Shown here in pieces: positions 1 to 8,267 of a stretch of DNA of 64,000 bases; position 1 is the first letter of the stretch, and the number at the start of each line of letters is the position of its first letter. The position numbers were made by a program, and so were the translations under genes. The DNA is from Vibrio coralliilyticus (GTDB taxonomy: Bacteria; Pseudomonadota; Gammaproteobacteria; Enterobacterales; Vibrionaceae). The stretch is from assembly GCF_024449095.1 (NCBI RefSeq), contig NZ_CP024627.1, positions 1,798,001 to 1,862,000 on the forward strand, in the 5' to 3' direction. Under the pieces are notes generated by a model. The model was given only the letters and a program-made list of their open reading frames with translations. It was not told the DNA's origin and did no database searches.

Positions 1-579
1 GGTCAACAGAAGATAATCGCGACAATCAAAGGCAAGCCTGCTCATGCTGGATTAGCCCCAGAAGAAGGGATAAGTGCTATCCAAGTTGCAGCAGAAGCCA
101 TCAACAATATGAAATTACTCCGCATTGACAATGAAACAACTGCAAACATTGGCATTGTAGAAGGAGGAAATGCGACTAACATCGTTATGCCAGAACTCAA
201 AATTTTAGCTGAAGCACGTTCACTTAATGATGATAAGTTGACGCAGCAAGTTTCTCATATGATTGAAACATTTGAGCAAGCCTGTCAGCAACACGGTGCT
301 GACGTAGAGATTAAATCCACTCGCGCATACAATGCATTTGTTATTGCAGACGATCATCCGCATATTGAGTCCGTTAAAGCATCATTCGAAGCCATCGGCG
401 CCACACCTTACACCAAAGGCACAGGCGGTGGCAGTGATGCAAATAACTTTAACGCGAAAGGGTTAACAACAATCAACGTTTCAACAGGTATGGCAAAAGT
501 GCATACTACTGAAGAATATATCGCAGTTGATGATATGGTAAAGATATCTCAATTTGTCAAACACTATCTTACTCATTAA
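1..579 (+). CDS. M20 family peptidase, PepT-like (5' truncated by window edge)
   Basis: The reading frame is open from base 1 to the TAA at 577-579, so the N-terminal catalytic part lies outside the window. The visible 192 residues start inside the lid/dimerisation domain, with the M20 signature KPAHAGLAPEEGISAI near the edge, and continue into the second half of the catalytic domain (GTGGGSDANNF, where the Asp is a probable metal-proximal residue, then TTINVSTGMAKVHTTEEY). This arrangement fits the cytoplasmic zinc tripeptidase-like M20 family (PepT/YqjE type) that trims small peptides. The exact substrate cannot be told from this fragment. A weak hairpin follows the stop. Confidence 0.85.
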   Translation, partial: GQQKIIATIKGKPAHAGLAPEEGISAIQVAAEAINNMKLLRIDNETTANIGIVEGGNATNIVMPELKILAEARSLNDDKLTQQVSHMIETFEQACQQHGADVEIKSTRAYNAFVIADDHPHIESVKASFEAIGATPYTKGTGGGSDANNFNAKGLTTINVSTGMAKVHTTEEYIAVDDMVKISQFVKHYLTH

Positions 580-592
580 ATATCACTAAATT

Positions 593-617
593 AGAGCCAG
601 CTTATATTACTGGCTCT
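593..617 (+). terminator. Hairpin after the M20 peptidase
   Basis: An 8-bp perfect stem (agagccag / ctggctct) with a 9-nt loop lies 14 bases after the stop codon. Only two T residues follow, so intrinsic termination would be weak; it may instead protect the 3' end. Confidence 0.45.
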
Positions 618-776
618 TAACACACCTTTCTTGATTAAATATCACTCAGTAAAGTAGCCATTAATATCTGATTACTTTCTCTCCACTATTTCTCAGATAT
701 TTTATAGTCAATAATATTGATAGCATAAATATAGCTTGTTAAACTGCATCGTCTTAATAACAATACATGCATAATA

Positions 777-1298
777 ATGTTTATAAGAACTGCATTACTC
801 ACCGTCATTTGTGCTTTTTCTCCGTTGTCATTCGCAGAATCCTCAGAAAAAGGAATAACTGAGCAAATCTATCACTCTGGGAGCAATTACTTATCTGAAA
901 GCTATGATGCTTTCTCACCCAATAACAGAACTTTTGAACTTGTTTTGAAAGATCAAGGTTCCGATAAAACCGTGGTATTTCAGAAAAACGAAAAGTCCGA
1001 TTTAGTGCGGATATACGCGACTAACTTAAACAAAAGTCATTACGTTACTAGGCCTATATCAGGCAAGATTCAGATTCGTTTTAGCCAAGACCCAGACGTC
1101 TATGATCTGACCACCAATCGTCACTACATTAGGCCCACGCTAACTCGTCTAAGTAAAGAAAGAGATGCCAAGCTGTTCGCGAGTTTAAAATCTCGTAAGG
1201 TAATGTTCGTAAAGCTCGACGTGTTAGGTAAAGAACACGTATTAAAAATTAATATTGATAACCTAGAAGAACTCTTAATAATGGGAACTTTTATCTAA
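777..1298 (+). CDS. Hypothetical secreted or periplasmic protein
   Basis: This encodes 173 residues. Residues 1-20 form a clear Sec signal peptide (short basic start, hydrophobic core, SFA before the likely cleavage site). The mature part is hydrophilic with beta-rich character and has no motif, cysteine pair or membrane segment that I recognise. No strong Shine-Dalgarno precedes the ATG, but the signal peptide supports this start. It stands alone between convergent neighbours. Function is unknown. Confidence 0.6.
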   Translation: MFIRTALLTVICAFSPLSFAESSEKGITEQIYHSGSNYLSESYDAFSPNNRTFELVLKDQGSDKTVVFQKNEKSDLVRIYATNLNKSHYVTRPISGKIQIRFSQDPDVYDLTTNRHYIRPTLTRLSKERDAKLFASLKSRKVMFVKLDVLGKEHVLKINIDNLEELLIMGTFI

Positions 1299-1322
1299 TA
1301 TCTATATTCAAAAATTTATTAA

Positions 1323-1360
1323 TGAGCTTATGTTAAAGTTAAAAAAGTAATATAAGCTCA
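1323..1360. repeat. Perfect 9-bp inverted repeat after the secreted orphan
   Basis: The arms tgagcttat (1323-1331) and ataagctca (1352-1360) are perfectly complementary across a 20-nt A/T-rich loop. It sits between convergent genes and could be a 3' hairpin for the rightward gene. There is no T tract, so it is not a canonical terminator. Confidence 0.4.
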
Positions 1361-1528
1361 CTAATGGATATTTAAAATAGTCTATTCTCTACCAGTAATT
1401 ACTCAAAAATTAATTGATAGATTAGAAAATTAAAAACTGGAAAATAACCGTGTAACGAATAGCCTGATAAACAATATGCACCCGAAAATATTGACAAAAC
1501 AATCAATTTATTCTCTACAGCCAGCCAT

Positions 1529-2050
1529 TTACTCCCTACACGGTATCCAGTACCTTGCCAAAAGGTTGGGAAACACTTTACCCATAACAATGTTTTCTAA
1601 TTGACCACCATTCGCTTCAATCACTTTTCGGGATGGCCAATTATCATCATCTGCAATCACAAGTGCGTCGGATATCCCCAGCTTGCGGGCTTCCACCAAG
1701 GCTAACTTCAGCATCAGCTTACCGTTACCTTGACCTCGGAAACTAGGGGCGATGTCATACCCGATATGACCGGCCTCAAAAGAAAGGAATTCATTTTCAA
1801 TATGATGACGAACCCGAATAGCTCCTCGAATGCTCTTATTTTCATCAATCAACCAGAAATGACTACAAGAGACGTAACCCGGTTTTAAATCGATACCCAA
1901 GGATTCATTGGAAAGTCGACTTACATAGCGTTCGATATCACTCTCACCTTCCTCATAGTAATCTGCGTTCTCAGGATCATTGTGCTTGAAATCTTGGTAG
2001 AATCGAGAAAATGCCTCTTTGAATTGCAATGAAGGGGGGATTAATCTCAT
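1529..2050 (-). CDS. GNAT family N-acetyltransferase
   Basis: This encodes 173 residues with a GNAT fold. The acetyl-CoA pyrophosphate loop is RGQGNG in the middle of the protein, preceded by the beta4 strand AGHIGYDIAPS and followed by a C-terminal alpha/beta unit (ANGG). The acceptor substrate is unknown. The ATG at 2050 is preferred because GAGG lies 10 bases upstream, while the TTG one codon earlier has poorer spacing. It is the last gene of the leftward run and begins 5 bases after the stop of the GNAT before it, so the two are probably cotranscribed and translationally coupled. Confidence 0.85.
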   Translation of the reverse strand: MRLIPPSLQFKEAFSRFYQDFKHNDPENADYYEEGESDIERYVSRLSNESLGIDLKPGYVSCSHFWLIDENKSIRGAIRVRHHIENEFLSFEAGHIGYDIAPSFRGQGNGKLMLKLALVEARKLGISDALVIADDDNWPSRKVIEANGGQLENIVMGKVFPNLLARYWIPCRE

Positions 2051-2055
2051 CAATT

Positions 2056-2592
2056 CTATTCCTCACTCTCAGAATTATTTTTTAGATCATATTGATAGAA
2101 AACCACTCGATGTTCATTCGTGGACTGTTTTACAAAGCCAAGCTTTTCTAAAAGTTTCAACGATACAATGTTTGACTCATCAACACCAGCGACGAGCTCT
2201 CTCCAGCCACTTTTGTTCGCAATAGAATCAATAAACCCAGTGAGCAGCTCACTAGCCAGCCCTTGCGCCCAATACTCTTCTGCGAGTAAATAGCCGATAT
2301 GAGCACTACCGCTGTCTTGATAGACAAATACGAACCCTGCTAACGCACCATCGTTAACTCTCACTACGTAAAGCATGCTTTCATCATTCATTTTGCTTAA
2401 CCAGCTATCTGCTGATTCATTAGACCTGACTTGGTGAAAGTACGGTGGTAAATTCTCAACAACCTTTTCTGTCAAGGTTGCTTGAATTTCAGATAGAAAA
2501 TGAGCATTGCGGTCACCATCTTTAAACTGCTTTATGGTTAACCTGTTTGTACGATATGCTTCCACCGGAACCTCCCTTACTATTAAACTCAT
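2056..2592 (-). CDS. GNAT family N-acetyltransferase, RimJ/RimL-like
   Basis: This encodes 178 residues. The N-terminal RTNRLTIKQF and the acetyl-CoA loop YWAQGLASEL are typical of the Acetyltransf_3 (RimJ/RimL) branch, which acetylates N-terminal amines or small molecules. The C-terminal EKLGF motif closes the fold. Its ATG overlaps the TGA of the upstream 74-residue gene by 4 bases, which indicates coupled translation. No substrate can be assigned. Confidence 0.85.
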   Translation of the reverse strand: MSLIVREVPVEAYRTNRLTIKQFKDGDRNAHFLSEIQATLTEKVVENLPPYFHQVRSNESADSWLSKMNDESMLYVVRVNDGALAGFVFVYQDSGSAHIGYLLAEEYWAQGLASELLTGFIDSIANKSGWRELVAGVDESNIVSLKLLEKLGFVKQSTNEHRVVFYQYDLKNNSESEE

Positions 2593-2813
2593 CTGTGTTT
2601 ATGGTGCTTTTTAGCTAGCCTTTCGTTGCCCCGTTTATAGTTGCCAGTTACTCTTGCCATCAGTTGCTGTTGGTCATGATTTGAGAGCGCACTGACCTTC
2701 GAAACGAAATCAGATGCCTGTTTTCCACGCAATATGGTAACAATCTTACCGTTACGCAAAATCCTCAGTTCAGTCCGATTCTCTTCAAAGGAAAAACCTA
2801 GGTCAGATCCCAT
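2589..2813 (-). CDS. Small hypothetical basic protein
   Basis: This encodes 74 residues with a very basic tail rich in Lys, Arg and His (KRGNERLAKKHHKHR). The start at 2813 is chosen because GAGGAG lies just upstream and the neighbouring nucleotidyltransferase stops at 2815; a longer reading to 2909 would overlap that gene by 95 bases. No domain is recognised. It lies within the coupled series of genes and stops inside the start of the next GNAT. Confidence 0.55.
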   Translation of the reverse strand: MGSDLGFSFEENRTELRILRNGKIVTILRGKQASDFVSKVSALSNHDQQQLMARVTGNYKRGNERLAKKHHKHR

Positions 2814-2814
2814 A

Positions 2815-3585
2815 TTAGTACTCCTCGACTTCAAACTGGTAAGCGACTCGTCTACCCCACCCGTTTGCCAATTGCCGAATATCCTCAATACCATAGGGTT
2901 GACCTTCAATCATGCGTAGCGCAAGTTCAACACTCTGTGACTCTTTTGGATAATGGCGTAATACGGCTTTTGCACACCACTTTATCTCCACATGCCAACT
3001 GTTGTCCTTTTCTGCGATCAAGGTGTAAGCGCTACGGAGGATCTTCTTAGCCAACATTTTACCAATATACTTATGGTTAGACTCATTAAGCTCATCACAT
3101 GCTTGAGTAATGAAAGATAAGAGATCACCGTTGAGAGCAAAACCGATTTTTCGGTTTGGTTTCAACAGATGGATTTTCTGGGACAAATCATCACCTGACA
3201 CACAACAACAGCAGTGCTTTAACCAAAACTGCCAGTGATAAATTTCATTTGGAGAAAGGATTGCTTCTAGATGGCCAGGATCGAAGTCTATCTTGCTGAA
3301 AATAGTTAGCTCTTGCTCTAATTCTGATTTGGTGACCTCAAGTTTTCGTTCGGTTTCAAGATCTAAAGGCTTTGCAAAAACAATAGATAAGTCTAAATCT
3401 GACTCAAACTCAACCGCAGTTCCCCTAGCTACACTCCCGTATAGATAAAGGCTATGAATTTTTCCTGAAAAAGTGTCACATAAACAGCTAACCACACGAT
3501 CAACTGACTGCCTAAACGCGGGCTGAATATAGGCGACTGAACAATGATTGAGAATGTAACCTTGCTCGTCCAACCCGTTATTCAT
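2815..3585 (-). CDS. Nucleotidyltransferase domain protein (Pol-beta-like fold)
   Basis: This encodes about 256 residues. The nucleotidyltransferase signature is complete: GSVARG (residues 50-55) followed by DLDL (63-66), the two metal-binding aspartates of the family. Members transfer NMP groups to small molecules (as in aminoglycoside adenylylation), proteins or RNA. The middle carries a cysteine cluster (HCCCCVSG) and a helical C-terminal half as in kanamycin-type enzymes. The start is uncertain: ATG at 3585 gives an 8-base overlap with the GNAT before it, while ATGs at 3594 and 3615 overlap more. The substrate is unknown. Confidence 0.75.
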   Translation of the reverse strand: MNNGLDEQGYILNHCSVAYIQPAFRQSVDRVVSCLCDTFSGKIHSLYLYGSVARGTAVEFESDLDLSIVFAKPLDLETERKLEVTKSELEQELTIFSKIDFDPGHLEAILSPNEIYHWQFWLKHCCCCVSGDDLSQKIHLLKPNRKIGFALNGDLLSFITQACDELNESNHKYIGKMLAKKILRSAYTLIAEKDNSWHVEIKWCAKAVLRHYPKESQSVELALRMIEGQPYGIEDIRQLANGWGRRVAYQFEVEEY

Positions 3586-4132
3586 TGGTTTCATCAAGTT
3601 TGTCACGCCACTCATGTTGTAATATTGCCATAACTACCGTGTCCCACCAGCGCCCTTTAAAATACCGGTTCTCTTTGAACACCGCTTCCCTGCGCATACC
3701 CAAGTCAGAGCAAAGCTTAAGAGCCGCGCGGTTTTCCTTAATCGTTTCGGCGTATATCCGATGCATATTAAGCTCACGAAACCCATAATTTGCCAAAGCC
3801 GTCGCAGCTTCATAAATCAAACCACTTCCCTGAAATGAACGTGCTATTCCACATCCCATTGATGCATTATGCTCATCTTCCAATCTCAAGCATACCGTAC
3901 CAATAAAGATGCCTTGCTGTTTATGTTCTATTGCAAGTTGGTAACTTCTTCTTGGTATTTCGGCAGCCTGTTGAATAAACAATTTGGTCAATTGACGGTA
4001 TTTTTCTGCTTTGCTGTCCGCTTCGTCATAGAAACGTTGATACTTTACGTCTTGAGATATCGCCACAAACGCGGCTTCATCTTCTAGCGACATGTCTCTG
4101 ATAACAAGTCTTGGTGTTTCTAGCCTAAACAA
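3578..4132 (-). CDS. GNAT family N-acetyltransferase, RimJ-like, TTG start
   Basis: This encodes 184 residues of the RimJ/RimL type: it begins MFRLETPRLVIRD, has the CoA loop FQGSGLIYEA and ends the fold with ENRAALKLCSDLGM. The initiator is TTG at 4132. It is supported by AGGGAAAG 3 bases upstream and by family alignment, because the first in-frame ATG would remove the conserved first strand. The RBS overlaps the stop of the preceding GNAT. The substrate is unknown. Confidence 0.82.
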   Translation of the reverse strand: MFRLETPRLVIRDMSLEDEAAFVAISQDVKYQRFYDEADSKAEKYRQLTKLFIQQAAEIPRRSYQLAIEHKQQGIFIGTVCLRLEDEHNASMGCGIARSFQGSGLIYEAATALANYGFRELNMHRIYAETIKENRAALKLCSDLGMRREAVFKENRYFKGRWWDTVVMAILQHEWRDKLDETNE

Positions 4133-4141
4133 TTGCTTTCC

Positions 4142-4606
4142 CTAAAGGTGCTTTTCCATAACAAAATTGGTCAGTACCTGACCACGCATCTCAACCTGTT
4201 GCTCTTTCACTACTTTAAACCCCATCCGCTCATAGAAAGGACGAGCAGTAATGCTCACCTCCGAGTAGAGGCGGCTGATACCCTTGTCGTTCGCAACCTT
4301 TAGCACATGCTCCATAAGCGCCCGACCAACGCCCTTACCCTGAAAAGCGTGATGACAAAAGAAATGATCAACTAATCCGGAATCTTGCAAATCGGTATAC
4401 CCCGCGACTTGACCGTTCATTTCAGCGATGTAAGGGTTAATTTGGGACATTGTTTTTTTCCATGTTTCAATGTCCCATCCTTCTGGCGCCCATGCTTCAA
4501 CCTGATCCTGACTGTAATGCTGGCGATTTACATTCCGGACTGTATGGAAAAACACTTCCCAAAGCGCTTTAGCATCTTCTGACTGATATTGACGAATAGT
4601 GATCAT
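4142..4606 (-). CDS. GNAT family N-acetyltransferase
   Basis: This encodes 154 residues. The CoA loop is FQGKGVGRAL, and the C-terminal motif FYERMGF is typical of YafP/YiaC-like GNATs. The ATG at 4606 is chosen because AAGGGGAG precedes it; an upstream in-frame ATG at 4663 lies inside the terminator hairpin of the preceding gene and is not credible. That terminator suggests this gene opens a new transcription unit, or receives read-through. The substrate is unknown. Confidence 0.83.
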   Translation of the reverse strand: MITIRQYQSEDAKALWEVFFHTVRNVNRQHYSQDQVEAWAPEGWDIETWKKTMSQINPYIAEMNGQVAGYTDLQDSGLVDHFFCHHAFQGKGVGRALMEHVLKVANDKGISRLYSEVSITARPFYERMGFKVVKEQQVEMRGQVLTNFVMEKHL

Positions 4607-4643
4607 AACGCTCCCCTTAGATTGCAGGTCTTTGTTATAACAT

Positions 4644-4674
4644 AAAAAAAGCTCGCTAATCATTAGCGAGCTTT
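4644..4674 (-). terminator. Strong intrinsic terminator inside the accessory run
   Basis: A perfect 12-bp stem (aaagctcgctaa / ttagcgagcttt) with a 3-nt loop is followed on the minus strand by seven U residues. It lies 4 bases after the stop of the two-helix membrane protein gene. Confidence 0.9.
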
Positions 4675-4678
4675 ACCT

Positions 4679-5101
4679 TTAAATAGCAGCCTGTAGCTTT
4701 TCTTCAACCTGTTTTAAAATTTGGTATTCTTCTTTATCACAGCCACGAACAATCGACACCCAGTGATCACCCGTTTCATCAGTTCCTTTAAACTCCGCAC
4801 GCAATTCATACTTACGCCACGTAACAAAGGCCATAACGAGGGTTAACGCTAAAGTATACAGTCCGAACTGAGGAACAAATGCCCATGTAGCTGCAGACAA
4901 CACCAATGCCAAAGATAACACTCGAACAATATTTTCTTTGATACCTAATCGACGAACTTCAAAACGCTTGATTTTGCTCAACTTATAAGCGTCAGACTTA
5001 ACCACTAACTCGTTAGAAGTAAGCATGAAGTCTTGCTCGCTTACCGTTCTGCGAAAACGAAACAAATCCACTAGCTTGTTACTATGAGTGATTTTACTCA
5101 T
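4679..5101 (-). CDS. Hypothetical membrane protein with two transmembrane helices
   Basis: This encodes 140 residues. An N-terminal hydrophilic domain of about 57 residues is followed by two hydrophobic helices (about residues 58-95) and a soluble C-terminal part. The start at the ATG of 5101 has GGAG at 7 bases; a GTG one codon upstream is closer than ideal. No family is recognised. The N-terminal region resembles small PH-like domains of bacterial membrane proteins (strand-rich, then a hairpin of helices), but this is only an impression. Confidence 0.6.
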   Translation of the reverse strand: MSKITHSNKLVDLFRFRRTVSEQDFMLTSNELVVKSDAYKLSKIKRFEVRRLGIKENIVRVLSLALVLSAATWAFVPQFGLYTLALTLVMAFVTWRKYELRAEFKGTDETGDHWVSIVRGCDKEEYQILKQVEEKLQAAI

Positions 5102-5158
5102 CACTTTTCTCCATGTTATGAAAAATGTACAAAAACTACGACATACATGGAGTTACTT

Positions 5159-5269
5159 ATGAGTACAGAGAGATTTATAAATCAAGAAAATACAAAAGGC
5201 AAGAATAATTGTGCGAATCTGCTAAAGATAAGTCCTATGTTACAAAGAGTTAGCTACATCAGACCTTAG
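5159..5269 (+). CDS. Possible small protein gene, 36 residues
   Basis: This ATG has a well-placed Shine-Dalgarno (GGAG, 6 bases away) and lies on the strand opposite to all its neighbours in a 157-bp gap. The product would be hydrophilic (MSTERFINQENTKGKNN...). It overlaps the stop of the converging reductase gene by 11 bases. No homologue is known to me, and chance occurrence is possible. Confidence 0.25.
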   Translation: MSTERFINQENTKGKNNCANLLKISPMLQRVSYIRP

Positions 5270-5777
5270 AGGGCTCTCGACAAATACTCTCACTAAACCA
5301 TTCAGCAATGGCACGAGCTCGCCCAAGGTCTCCTTCTTCGCTAACAGGAAGATAAGCAAAGCCTCTAAACTCAAGCTGCATGTAGCGAGCAGTAAGCTTA
5401 AAAGGTTCAATAAAACAATCTGGTAATTCATGATTGTAGCCAGTCGAGATAACAGATATTTCCTTACCTTTCAGCTGGCGTCCAAGTGGCTTTTCTATGG
5501 TCAACAGATCTGACAAGCGATCGAAGAACACTTTCAGTTGTGCCGACATGGAATACCAATAGACGGGCGAAGCGAACACAATGTGATCATAGGTGGTAAG
5601 CATGCGAATCAAAGGAATAAAATCATCGCTGCGATTTTCGTGTAGATAGTCATAGTAAGAGAGTTGGTAATCCGCTAAATCAAACACCGGAGCATTTGTC
5701 ATCTCAACAAATTTATTCACTAAATAACGCGTATTACCATCTGTTTTTGACGTCCCCAAGACCACGGCTACCTTCAT
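5259..5777 (-). CDS. NAD(P)H-dependent FMN reductase-like flavoprotein
   Basis: This encodes 172 residues with a flavodoxin-like fold. The N-terminal phosphate-binding loop GTSKTDGNTRYL follows the first beta strand, and SPVYWYSMSAQLKVFFDRL is the characteristic flavin-contacting segment of the NADPH:FMN reductase/NAD(P)H dehydrogenase family. It probably reduces quinones, nitro compounds or azo compounds with FMN as cofactor. The RBS AGAGGG is well placed. It lies within the leftward run, 24 bases upstream of which the DUF2007 gene ends. Confidence 0.8.
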   Translation of the reverse strand: MKVAVVLGTSKTDGNTRYLVNKFVEMTNAPVFDLADYQLSYYDYLHENRSDDFIPLIRMLTTYDHIVFASPVYWYSMSAQLKVFFDRLSDLLTIEKPLGRQLKGKEISVISTGYNHELPDCFIEPFKLTARYMQLEFRGFAYLPVSEEGDLGRARAIAEWFSESICREPSKV

Positions 5778-5801
5778 TAGAATTCCCTCTAGTTTAGTAA
5801 G

Positions 5802-6203
5802 CTAAGCCATTTTTTCGGTGAAATGTCCGCAATCGCTACATTTATAACCGTGTTTATAGAAAAACAGCGGAAAGCCTAAAAGAATAAAGACTAAAAAAGC
5901 GGGTCGCTTACCTTTGGTAAACGGCTCTAGTTTTAGGCTACCACAGTTAGGGCAATGATCTTGTGAAGTGGAACTTTCTTCAGAGCATAAAGCATCAGAA
6001 TAGTCGGTATTAAGGATAATGGTCGCTTGCTCGGCATCCTCTTCCTGAACCATTAAACGAACTCCGCCAATCGCATTTGAATAGAGCCACTGGGTGTTAA
6101 CGGTATGTTCGTCAGCAATATTGCTTTCAATTCCAGCGGCTTCCAAGCTCACTTTCGCAATATGAGCCTCATGAGGGAAAGAAAAACGAGCTACAACTAC
6201 CAT
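5802..6203 (-). CDS. DUF2007 domain protein with zinc ribbon and one TM helix
   Basis: This encodes 133 residues. Residues 1-65 match the DUF2007 'putative signal transducing' pattern (short ACT-like fold, RFSFPHEAHIAKVSLEAAGI). It is followed by a CPNC pair (Cys84, Cys87), a hydrophobic helix (about 102-116) and a second CSDC pair (Cys122, Cys125), so one zinc site could be formed across the membrane-proximal segment. RBS AGGAGAGG. The role is unknown. Confidence 0.72.
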   Translation of the reverse strand: MVVVARFSFPHEAHIAKVSLEAAGIESNIADEHTVNTQWLYSNAIGGVRLMVQEEDAEQATIILNTDYSDALCSEESSTSQDHCPNCGSLKLEPFTKGKRPAFLVFILLGFPLFFYKHGYKCSDCGHFTEKMA

Positions 6204-6226
6204 ACAACCTCTCCTGCGCTAAAACA

Positions 6227-6787
6227 TCACTCTTCGCATGCCATTTTGGACGTGTCACAGTCAGCTAACGCCAACTTGTACTCTGCTCTGGCACTTTCAC
6301 TCAAATAGACCGCCATACCTTCAAATAGGTTCCATAGCTCTTGGCCATATTTCAACTTAAACTCTTCGCTTGCTAACACCAACTCAAGTTCATTGGCAAC
6401 AGTCAACTCACAGAACTGGTGTAATTGATCTTCCGTCATCTCGAATACCGAGCCCGTAAATCGGTCACGAAACTGGATGAACGGTTTAGAATCAAACTGA
6501 GGAAACACATAGTCTCTGTCGCAAGAGCAATAGAGATAAACCAGAGCTTCTGCTTCTCGACCAATAACCGCGGCGATTTCGCTTCGCATTTCCAGTGAGA
6601 CCATGCTTTCATCAAATCCAGCGGTTCCGTATGCAGCATGGAAGTGGCCAGCGCTCCTGACCGTATCACTCGCCTGCCATTTTGCCAGCAAGGACTCTGT
6701 TCCAATCAAGTGGGATTCAAGAGAACCGTTTAAGTGCTGAAAGTCACCTGCTCCTAGAGATTTCAAGCGTTCAAAGTGTGTGTTCAT
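6227..6787 (-). CDS. DUF6817-type protein
   Basis: This encodes 186 residues. The block LIGTESLLAKWQASDTVR, then AGHFHAAYGTAGF, is the pattern I associate with DUF6817 proteins, which look like degenerate HD-type domains with histidines near the N-terminal half. No catalytic function is established. It sits between a GNAT and the DUF2007 gene, separated by 14 and 23 bases, consistent with one operon. Confidence 0.6.
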   Translation of the reverse strand: MNTHFERLKSLGAGDFQHLNGSLESHLIGTESLLAKWQASDTVRSAGHFHAAYGTAGFDESMVSLEMRSEIAAVIGREAEALVYLYCSCDRDYVFPQFDSKPFIQFRDRFTGSVFEMTEDQLHQFCELTVANELELVLASEEFKLKYGQELWNLFEGMAVYLSESARAEYKLALADCDTSKMACEE

Positions 6788-6801
6788 AATTGATTTCTTT
6801 T

Positions 6802-7278
6802 TTAGTCGGGAATGACCTTAGACATGTTGTAACCAGTGACCACAAACCCCAACTCTTCATATAGCTTCCGAGCCCGCTCATTGTTGAAGGCAACACGCAA
6901 TTTAATCTGTTTAATACCGACATCTTTCATTTTCGCTTGCAAAAGCTCGATAGCCTTACTACCCAAACCTTGCCCTCGAAAGGCTTCCATAACGTAAAAG
7001 TCGTAGATAAATGTCGACCCTTCTTTTTGATTAACGCAATGCCACAAGTAACCTGCCAGTATTGATTCGCCATCTTCTTCAGCATCAATACACATCAGAG
7101 ACTGCCCCTTCGATTCAACACCATCGGGAAAACAACGCTTCAAAGCCTGATGAGAGAGTTCAAGAGATTTTTCAGCAGCGTGGCCTTGATTCTCTGCAAT
7201 ATCCTGCGCATAGGCCTCGGCCGCATAGTGATAAAAATCCGCAAACTCTTGCGTTCGCATTTCTCTTAGCTTAACCAT
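6802..7278 (-). CDS. GNAT family N-acetyltransferase
   Basis: This encodes 158 residues. The strand FIYDFYVMEAFRGQGLGSKA contains the acetyl-CoA loop, and ARKLYEELGFVVTGYNM is the usual C-terminal GNAT ending. An AAGATAAG element precedes the ATG. It starts 9 bases after the stop of the next GNAT upstream. The substrate is unknown. Confidence 0.85.
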   Translation of the reverse strand: MVKLREMRTQEFADFYHYAAEAYAQDIAENQGHAAEKSLELSHQALKRCFPDGVESKGQSLMCIDAEEDGESILAGYLWHCVNQKEGSTFIYDFYVMEAFRGQGLGSKAIELLQAKMKDVGIKQIKLRVAFNNERARKLYEELGFVVTGYNMSKVIPD

Positions 7279-7287
7279 ACTTATCTT

Positions 7288-7770
7288 CTAACCTCGACCA
7301 CAAACTGATGTCATCATGATATGTTGAGGGCCAACAGGCCCCCCCAAATAGAGTTCTTCAGTATCGGTAAAACCACTACGTAGATAGCATCGATAGGCGG
7401 GCTCGTTTCGACAGTTTACTGTGAGATAAAGCGAGTTGACTTGTGGATAGACTTCACCAACATACTGGGGAAGCAATTTAAGTGCATCACGTGCAATACC
7501 TTGCCCCTGTAGATTACGATCAATCAACAATGCTCTGATTCCAATACCGTCTTCCGGGCAGAAACTGAATTTCTCAGCATAGCCTATATCAAGAAGAAAG
7601 AAGCCGACGGGCTGATCACCTTTCATAATCACGTAGGGGTGTTCACTTTCTTTCAGTTCGGGGATCATTTCACCAATGTTATCAACGGTAAACTGAGCTT
7701 GTTCAGGTGTAACGCTTAATGCATGTATAAGGTGTGCTTTTTCAGCACTGTACTTTTCTATAGAAATCAT
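7288..7770 (-). CDS. GNAT family N-acetyltransferase, spermidine/aminoglycoside-type
   Basis: This encodes 160 residues. The CoA loop is LQGQGIARDAL and the terminal unit is YRCYLRSGF. The overall pattern (short, with ALLIDRNLQGQG) resembles PaiA/SpeG-like small-amine acetyltransferases, but that is weak evidence for the substrate. ATG at 7770 lies 2 bases after the TAA of the preceding GNAT, with GGA as a short RBS inside that gene's end; an upstream ATG at 7797 would overlap the preceding gene. Confidence 0.82.
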   Translation of the reverse strand: MISIEKYSAEKAHLIHALSVTPEQAQFTVDNIGEMIPELKESEHPYVIMKGDQPVGFFLLDIGYAEKFSFCPEDGIGIRALLIDRNLQGQGIARDALKLLPQYVGEVYPQVNSLYLTVNCRNEPAYRCYLRSGFTDTEELYLGGPVGPQHIMMTSVCGRG

Positions 7771-7772
7771 AA

Positions 7773-8267
7773 TTATCCAAATAATTTTTCCAGCCAAACG
7801 GAGCTTATATAGAGTCCATTTTTCTTTGCATAGGAATCAAAAACACCCACTTCTCGGAACCCAAACTTCTTATGTAAAGCAATTGAGGCCTCGTTTGGTA
7901 GAGCAATACCAGATAGCGCACGATGAACACCCTGCAGCTTTAACTCCTCCATAAGTGCTTGATATAATGCAGAGCCGGTACCATTTCCTTTTACTTCAGA
8001 TGAAAGATATATCGTCACTTCTACCGTGTCTGCAAACGCCTCAGATGGTCGGTATGGTTGCGAACAGACAAATCCAACAATGTTTCCCTGATGCTCGGCT
8101 ACCAATAATTGATGCTTAGTGTTTGGTGAAAATTGTTCAAACCAATTTAAACGGCTTTCCAATGTCAAAGGTCTTTCTTCGAAGCGAGCATTGGTATTGG
8201 CAATGTAATAGTTGAAGATATCGGTGATTGACCGAACATCGCTGTGAAGTGCAGTTCTAATCTTCAT
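7773..8267 (-). CDS. GNAT acetyltransferase, phosphinothricin acetyltransferase-like
   Basis: This encodes 164 residues. The start (IRTALHSDVRSITDIFNYYI), the FEERPLTLESRLNWF block and the ending ALHKKFGFREVGVF are the pattern of the Pat/MnaT branch, which acetylates phosphinothricin, methionine sulfoximine or similar amino acid analogues. The CoA loop reads VKGNGTGSALY. Its ATG overlaps the TAA of the DUF4440 gene by one base (TAATG), so the two are translationally coupled. Confidence 0.83.
   Translation of the reverse strand: MKIRTALHSDVRSITDIFNYYIANTNARFEERPLTLESRLNWFEQFSPNTKHQLLVAEHQGNIVGFVCSQPYRPSEAFADTVEVTIYLSSEVKGNGTGSALYQALMEELKLQGVHRALSGIALPNEASIALHKKFGFREVGVFDSYAKKNGLYISSVWLEKLFG

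Noticed and set aside
1399..1590. 63-residue minus-strand frame overlapping the end of the first GNAT gene
   Set aside because: It lies largely in an AT-rich tail and overlaps a well supported gene in another frame; no RBS.
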